Source: Oidiodendron maius Zn
Lineage: Eukaryota; Ascomycota; Leotiomycetes; Myxotrichaceae
Assembly: GCA_000827325.1 (NCBI GenBank)
Contig: KN832886.1
Span: 218,925-282,924, forward strand
Length of the DNA: 64,000 bases
Reading direction: 5' to 3'
Shown here: positions 57,501-64,000 of the stretch, piece by piece
How the letters are laid out: each line of letters begins with the position of its first letter
Position numbering within the stretch: position 1 is the stretch's first letter
The notes under the pieces: generated by a model
What the model was told of the DNA's origin: nothing
The model's database searches: none
The model's input: only the letters and a program-made list of their open reading frames with translations
Position numbers and translations under genes: made by a program

Positions 57501-60500
57501 TAGAAAACTTTTTGATTCTACTAAAACGTATCTTCTCATTGGAGGCTTTGGCGGCCTTGGACGAACCTTGGCTGAGTGGATGTTCAAAAAAGGCGCAAGA
57601 AGTCTAGCATTCTTTTCCCGCTCAGGAGATGAGCGAGCTGAAGCGAAGGAGTTGCTCGAATGGCTAAGAGCACGAGACGTCCATGTGTCTGTTCATAAAG
57701 GAGATGTGACAGATCTCACGGCTGTTGAGACTCTCGTCCAGTCTATTAATAACCTGGGGGGCGTTTTCCAGGCAGCAATGGTGCTTAACGATGCTTCTCT
57801 GAATAGCATGACGCATGGACAGTGGCAGACGACCGTTCGACCCAAAGTTTACGGAACATACAATTTGCATCGAGCGACTGTCAACTTACCATTGGAGTTC
57901 TTCATTTGCTTTTCGTCTGTCTCTAGTATTGTAGGTTCTAAGGGGCAAGCCAACTATGCGTCCGCTAATGCCTACCTTGATGCACTGATGCGGCATCGCC
58001 GAGAAATGGGCCTAGCAGGAACTACAATGAACTGTGGAATGATCACCGGTGTTGGGGCCGTTTCAGAGAATCAAGATCTTCAAAAAATCATGGAGAAACT
58101 CGGTTATGAGGGCGTTACGAAAGAGGAGCTCATGTACCAGATTGAAGAGGCTGTTACGTCTAACAATTCTCTGAAAATCTCACCACACGGTACTGACCTA
58201 CACCAGACGATTACTGGCGTTAATTTGTCTAGAGCCGACTTATATTGGTCGCAAAAACCTATGTTTATAAACCTCTACGCCAATCACGACTTCACCTATC
58301 AAACACGTCAAGAAGATGAGACAAAGAATCTTGCGATTCTCCTGAGATCAACGTCAAGCAGCGAGGTGCGCACTGAACTAATATTGGGAGCCTTTATCGA
58401 CAAAATAGCTTCTGTGCTAGCTGTTCCTGCAGAAGTAATTCAACCTAATAAGCCCCTATCTGATTATGGCCTGGATTCTCTTGTCGCTGTGGAGTTTCGG
58501 GGGTGGTATATGAAAGCTGTGGGAGTTGACTTGACTTTATTCGATCTTCTCAGTTCCCCATCCATCCTCTCCTTGGTGAAAAAGGCAGTAGACTTGGTTC
58601 AATTGAACGTATTCTCTGATGAGGCAGCATCTCAATCGGCCACAATGTTACAAGAAGCAATGGACAAAAACAACTACGAGGATATGCGGGCATCATCATC
58701 AGTCGCGACGCCTGCTCATGCTATTCCCAAAACTGACATATTGAAACCAGTTCCGATGTCGACGTTCCAGAAACGAATGTGGTTCTTGCATAATTTTGTT
58801 GAAGATAAGACAAAGCTTAATCTTGTGCTTGTCGTACATTTGAAAGGGAAGCCTGATCGAATCGTTTTACGACAGACACTAAATGAGTTAAAAGCTCGAA
58901 ATGCTATTCTCCGAACTCGCTACGCTGAAGGAAACGACTTCCCAGAGCAGATCGTGACTAACGACTGTGAATTCAGAGTTGGATTCGAGGATTACTCAAC
59001 TGCAGCCGACAAAATGAATGCCCTTCAAGGTTTAATATCTCATTCAAAAGCAAAAGAATTCAATCTCGAGGAAGGCCAAGTAATGAATGCAACTCTGGTC
59101 AACTTGGGGGACGATGCATACGCTCTCGTGATAATATGCCATCATATTGCTACGGACCGAAATGATATTGAGAATTTTTTCGGCCAGATGACGAAAATAT
59201 ACGACACCATTCAGTCTCACGGGGACTTATCGTCAATTGCCGCCCCTCAAGTAAGCTATGCTGACTTCGCCGTCTGGCACAACGATGTCATCATGTCATC
59301 CGCATTTCACTCGCACATCGCATTCTGGAAGGAAAAGCTTTCTGGGCTTCCGTTAACCTGTAATCTCTTGCCATTTTCTAAGTCCGAAAGACTGTTGGTC
59401 GACGATTTATCAAGATCTTCGTGCACGGGGACGTTGGGGCTGAAGCTTCTGAAGCGCATGAAGCGCATCTCTGCTCTCTCCGGAGCAACCGCATTCCACT
59501 TTTTGCTTACCGCTTTCAGGTCGTTCATGTTTCGTTACACAGAGGATAGGGACCTGACGATCCTAGTTGTTGATGGCAGACGCCCGCATCCTGATGTCGA
59601 AGAGGTCCTTGGTTTCTTTGTCAATATGACACCGATACGCTGCCAAGACAATTGTGATGCACTATTTAGTCAACTCCTAGGGGATATGAAAGACCGGACT
59701 TTGGAAGCCGTTTTCCACAGTATTCCTTTTGATACCATAGTGGAAGCCATGGAAATCGAAAAGACCGGCAGTCACTTTCCACTAGGGCAGATTGCTGTCA
59801 ACTATCATATGAATGGGGCGCCCCCTAAGTATCATACCAGAGACTTTGTTGTCCATGATATAGAGTGGGAGAACATTCCGACTGCATGCGAGTTGAACCT
59901 CGAAGTGTGGGAAGACAGCGAAAATGGATTGAAGCTCTCCATAGAGTATTCCACAAATCTGTACGGTGCCAAAGACATGGAAACTTTTTTTGGCGACTTC
60001 ATCGCTTTCTTATCCAGCGCTATCAAAGACTACCGACAGCCAATTGACGAAATCAACATCTGCGGTCCGAAACAGATCACGCGTCTTGAGCGTATATCCG
60101 GCGATAGAGACAGAAGCCTCCAAGGATCTCAAGTTGATTTGGACGAGCTTAAGGAAGTTTGTAACATAAATGAACCACAATCGGTGGACCGATGTGTGCA
60201 TGAGATAATTCACCAGCGCTATTTGGAACAGCCTAATGCACCTGCTGTCTGTGCTTGGGATGGAGATTTCACATATGCCGAGCTCAATGAACTCTCATCC
60301 CAATTGGCGGCCCACCTGACCAGGAAAGGTGTCGGACCCGAGGTCTTTGTTTCCCTCTATTTCGAAAAGTCAAGGTGGACAACTGTTACAATGCTTGGGG
60401 TAATGAAGGCCGGAGGTGCATTTGTTCTCCTCGATCCCCAACATCCTCAAGAACGACTAAAGAAAATGTGCCGGGACATGAACTGCAGGTTAGTTGTGTC

Positions 60501-63500
60501 ATCAGAGAAGCTGTCTACTATAAGTGCACAACTTGCAGCAGATGCCATCATTGTTGGCGATAGTAATCATTTGTGGCAAGATCCAACCGAGGATTGGGCT
60601 CCACCAGCGATATCTCCGGATAATGCCCTATATGCTGTCTTCACATCTGGGTCAACAGGAACTCCGAAATGTGTTGTTATCGAGCATAGATCTTATTGCA
60701 CGTCGGCCTCTGGACAAATTTCGTATTTTGGCTGGGGCAAAGGATCTAGGGTTCTGCAGTTCGCGTCATATGCATTTGATGCTAGCGTCATGGAAAACTT
60801 GACCACGTTGATGGGCGGGGGTTGCGTTTGCGTCCTTTCGGATTCAGAACGGATCGATGCTTTCTCAGAAGCTGCCAGTCGTCTAGGCATCACCCACGCA
60901 TTTTTAACACCCACATTCAGCCGCACAGTGCAGCAGGCTACCATTAAGAGCCTTCATACCCTAGCTATGGGCGGAGAGCCGCTGACTCAAATGGATCTCG
61001 AAATTTGGGCAAAGATCCGCCTACTGAATGTATACGGTCCTTCAGAGTGCTCTGCGATCTCCACAGTTCAAAACCAAACAGGATCTGACCCGAGCAACAT
61101 TGGCAATCCTATCGGAGCCGTCTGCTGGGTCGTGGATCCGGATAACCACAATAAGCTGGTGCCAATTGGTGCTGTCGGGGAGCTCCTTATTGAAGGGCCC
61201 ATTGTCGGTCGTGGATACCTGAACGACCCCGATCGGAATGCAAAGGTGTTTATTGAGCCACCTGCCTGGTTGCGTACAATCCGCCAGCACAGCCTGAGTC
61301 GGCTATATAAGACGGGGGATCTTGTCCGGTATAGCAAGCTTGGAGATGGGTCACTGTGTATTGTCGGGCGAAAGGACTCCCAAGTAAAGCTGCGTGGCCA
61401 GCGTTTCGAGCTGGGGGAGGTAGAAACCCATTTGCGCCAGTGTTTCGGGAGTGGAATCGACGTTGTAGCGGAGATCGTAACACCTACAGGATCCGACAGA
61501 AGTCCGTCTCTTGTCGCTTTTATTTCATGGACGCGGAAACAGGACCAAGACATGATGCCAGGCTCGATATTTGCTACCCCCGACAACAGCTTCCACGATA
61601 CTGTCAAAGTAGTAGAAGCCAAACTTCGTGATACTGTTCCAAGTTACATGGTCCCAACAACTTTCATCCCGCTCATAAAGATGCCGCAATCAAGGACAGG
61701 AAAGACAGATCGTCGACTACTGCGACAGGCGGCAGAAAAGTTAACGAACGAAGAGATTGAGGTATATCGGGGACCTAGAAGTGAAAAGGAAACAGCGCCT
61801 ACAGGGGCAGATCGTATGTTGCAAAAGATCTGGGCCGCAGTGCTCCACCTGTCGCCCGAGAGTATTAGACTAGATGACAACTTCTTTCACCTTGGTGGTA
61901 ACTCGATCTTAGCTATTCGAATGGCAAGCATGGCACGAGCAAACGGCTTGGAAGTGACAGTCAGCAAGACCTTCAACCATCCAACACTGTCGCAGCTTGC
62001 ATTGGCGTCCCATCCCACAACGCAATGTTCTGCGCTTGTAACATCACCATTTTCACTTCTAGATGAGAGTCCATCTAGGAAAATCATTATAGAGGCAGCA
62101 GTGGATCAATGTTGCGTAAGACGTGACGAGATTCAGGATATATATCCATGTACACCAATGCAGGAAGGCCTCATTGCTCTTACAGCCCAGAATGCAGATA
62201 TGTATACAGCGCAGTTTGTATTCGCTCTCCCAAACGAAATCGACATTGATCGGTTCCAATCAGCGTGGCAGGCCACAGCGGAGGCCAATGTGATTCTGCG
62301 AACACGAATCATACAAATCGCGTCAGGGAAATCATTTCAGGTTGTGGTCCAACGTGGCATTGATTGGGTTAATAGTCAATGTCTTCATACATATACCACT
62401 GCCGACTCCAACGAGCAAATACAACTTGGTGGTCCACTCGCTCGCTTTGCTATTGCCATCCAGCCCAACGATGGCCCACGATATTTTGTTCTAACCTTAC
62501 ATCATGCTCTGTATGATGGCTGGTCTCTACCGTTGATTCTCCACCATGTGGAAGCCGCTTACATTGGTGAGCAGCTACAACAACGATTATTCAGTCCATT
62601 TATCCACTATACCTTAAATTCGGATGGGGAAGAAGAATTCTGGAGATCCCAATTTACCAATCTCAATGCACCTGTCTTTCCATCTCTACCATCAGCAAAC
62701 TATGTGCCTTCGGCGCAAGGGTTCTTGAAGTCTACCTTATCAAATTTGAATATAAAGAAGACTAGTCATACCATGGCAACTTTGATTCGCCTGGCATGGG
62801 GAATCGTGGTTGCTCACTATACCGACTCAGACGATGTTGTATTTGGCGTGACAGTCAATGGACGGAGCGCCCCAGTTCCAGGCATTGACCAGATGACTGG
62901 CCCAACAATCTCAACGGTTCCAGTCCGCATTCGTATCCAGCCTGACGAAACAATCCAGACCGCATTATCGGCTGTTCAAAACCAGTCGGCCGCTATGATT
63001 CCTTTTGAACAGATCGGTCTACAGAACATGTGCAAATTAAGTCCCGAGGCGGCAGTGGCATGCAGTTTCCAGAGCCAGCTAGCAGTGCTGCCGCCGATAG
63101 AAAACGCAGGGAGCAGTCTTTTCTCACCCATCTTGGATAGCATGAATAACGAAAATGGCTATGCGGCATTCTCCACCTATGCTTTGGTGATTATCTGCCA
63201 TCTCGAGGATAATGACAATGCCATGACAATCACTGCCAATTATGATTCAAATATAATCAGTCAAGAAGAGACACAGCGATTCGTACAACAATTCCAGCAT
63301 GTTCTCCGACAGATAGGTGAAAGTCCTGACCGGCAAATAGGGCAGGTCGAAGTGATCAGTCCTCAGGAGATCCAACAATTAGAAAGGTGGAATGTGACCG
63401 TTCCTCTCAGTCACGAACGTTGCATACATGACCTCGTCCTCGACCATTGTGCACCCCAGCCTGATGATTGTGCCATATTATCATGGGATGGGAACCTGAC

Positions 63501-64000
63501 ATACAGTGAACTAAACGAATATTCTCTTCGACTTTCCCAACACCTGATGAGTCTTCATATCAGACAGGATGAGCTGGTGCCACTTTGCTTTAACAGGTCG
63601 AAATGGGCTATTGTCGCCATGATGGCTATTCTCAGATTGGGGGCTGCATGTGTTCTTGTAGACCCAGCGCACCCTCGGAGTCGAATACAAGAGATGGTAA
63701 GAACTTCTGGAGCTAGGATGATACTGGCGTCATCATCAAATGAGAAAGTGGTCGATGAACTTGGCTCAACAGTGGTACTTATCTCGTCTGCCTTGATGGA
63801 TAGTCTACCTTCTGAGTCAAGTTATACTCTTCCTGCAATTGTTCCAAGTAGCCCAGCTTTCATTATTTTCACATCTGGAAGCACAGGCAAGCCAAAGGGA
63901 ATTGTTATGGAGCATGCCACGCTGGCTACGAGCTTACACAATTATACCCAGGGAATGAACATGAGCCGCGAGACAATATCTTTGCATTTTGCTTCATACG
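51538..64000 (+). CDS. Hybrid reducing PKS-NRPS, at least two NRPS modules (3' end beyond window)
   Basis: A multidomain megasynthase, more than 4138 residues. Exon 1 is 51538-51795; after a 48-bp intron, exon 2 runs open from 51844 to the edge. Order and rough nt ranges follow. KS 51.64-52.96 kb: VDTACSSS (Cys about 204), EAHGTGT, KSNIGHLEG. AT 53.28-54.25: GHSSGEIAAAY (Ser about 661). DH 54.45-55.37: SDHAINGNVIFPAAGY and LLDSCFH. Degenerate MT/linker 55.4-56.4. ER 56.5-57.4: ATGGVGQMAVQIAQ. KR 57.5-58.1: GGFGGLG and SSVSSIVG...NYASANAY. ACP 58.4-58.6: YGLDSL (Ser about 2298). C1 58.75-60.1: HHIATDR. A1 60.2-61.7: FTSGSTGTPK, YKTGDLV. T1 61.8-62.0: LGGNSI (Ser about 3440). C2 62.1-63.4: HHALYDG. 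A2 from 63.4. It would build a reduced polyketide chain and couple it to two or more amino acids. The release domain is not visible. Confidence 0.95.
55420..56440 (+). other. Degenerate C-methyltransferase remnant inside the PKS
   Basis: The interval between DH and ER, where reducing fungal PKSs carry a C-MeT domain. A stretch HPNSRILHFTSCVGRTKEVL aligns with C-MeT motif I, normally N-P-x-x-x-I-L-E-I-G-A-G-T-G-G-T-T, but the glycine-rich SAM loop is lost. The whole domain is shortened, leaving mainly the structural region before the ER. The polyketide is therefore probably not C-methylated by this enzyme. Confidence 0.6.

Overview
The window reads as genomic DNA of a filamentous ascomycete (Pezizomycotina). 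Genes are cut by short spliceosomal introns of about 47-130 bp with GT...AG ends and CTRAY-like branch sites. The proteins are fungal families: berberine-bridge-enzyme-like FAD oxidases, P450s, SAT4/Pth11-like 7-TM proteins, a Zn2Cys6 regulator, GT32 enzymes and a type I PKS-NRPS. Gene-poor spacers are AT-rich and hold MITE-like inverted repeats. Eurotiomycetes is plausible, but I cannot name a species. All exon models below were joined by eye from reading frames, splice sites and family motifs.

Region 1 (0.5-21.3 kb) is a block of tailoring oxidoreductases: three FAD-linked oxidases, three P450s, one short-chain dehydrogenase and one 7-TM protein. No backbone synthase is present. Two of the oxidases are paralogues with the same intron layout. 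The third has lost the usual flavin-linking histidine. Small inverted-repeat elements of three families sit between these genes.

Region 2 (21.3-24.1 kb) is AT-rich with no gene I can support; part may be a decayed retroelement.

Region 3 (24.1-34.9 kb) holds an HMT1/ABCB6-type half-size ABC transporter, a four-exon Zn2Cys6 regulator, and a full-size MDR-type ABC transporter, all on the plus strand. It looks like an export or resistance module with a local regulator.

Region 4 (34.9-44.3 kb) has an unrecognised 538-aa protein, a second SAT4-like membrane protein, and a head-to-head pair of broken GT32 glycosyltransferase genes.

Region 5 (44.3-64.0 kb) looks like a second biosynthetic cluster: a 14-TM DHA2-type MFS exporter, an EgtD/EasF-type SAM methyltransferase, and a very large PKS-NRPS running off the right edge. 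Its order is KS-AT-DH-(degenerate MT)-ER-KR-ACP-C-A-T-C-A..., a reducing PKS with intact ER motifs fused to at least two NRPS modules. Most fungal PKS-NRPSs carry one NRPS module and a non-functional ER, so this architecture is the most interesting item here. The methyltransferase and the synthase are divergent. Their 1.75-kb spacer carries a tandem duplication, one copy of which is interrupted by a MITE.
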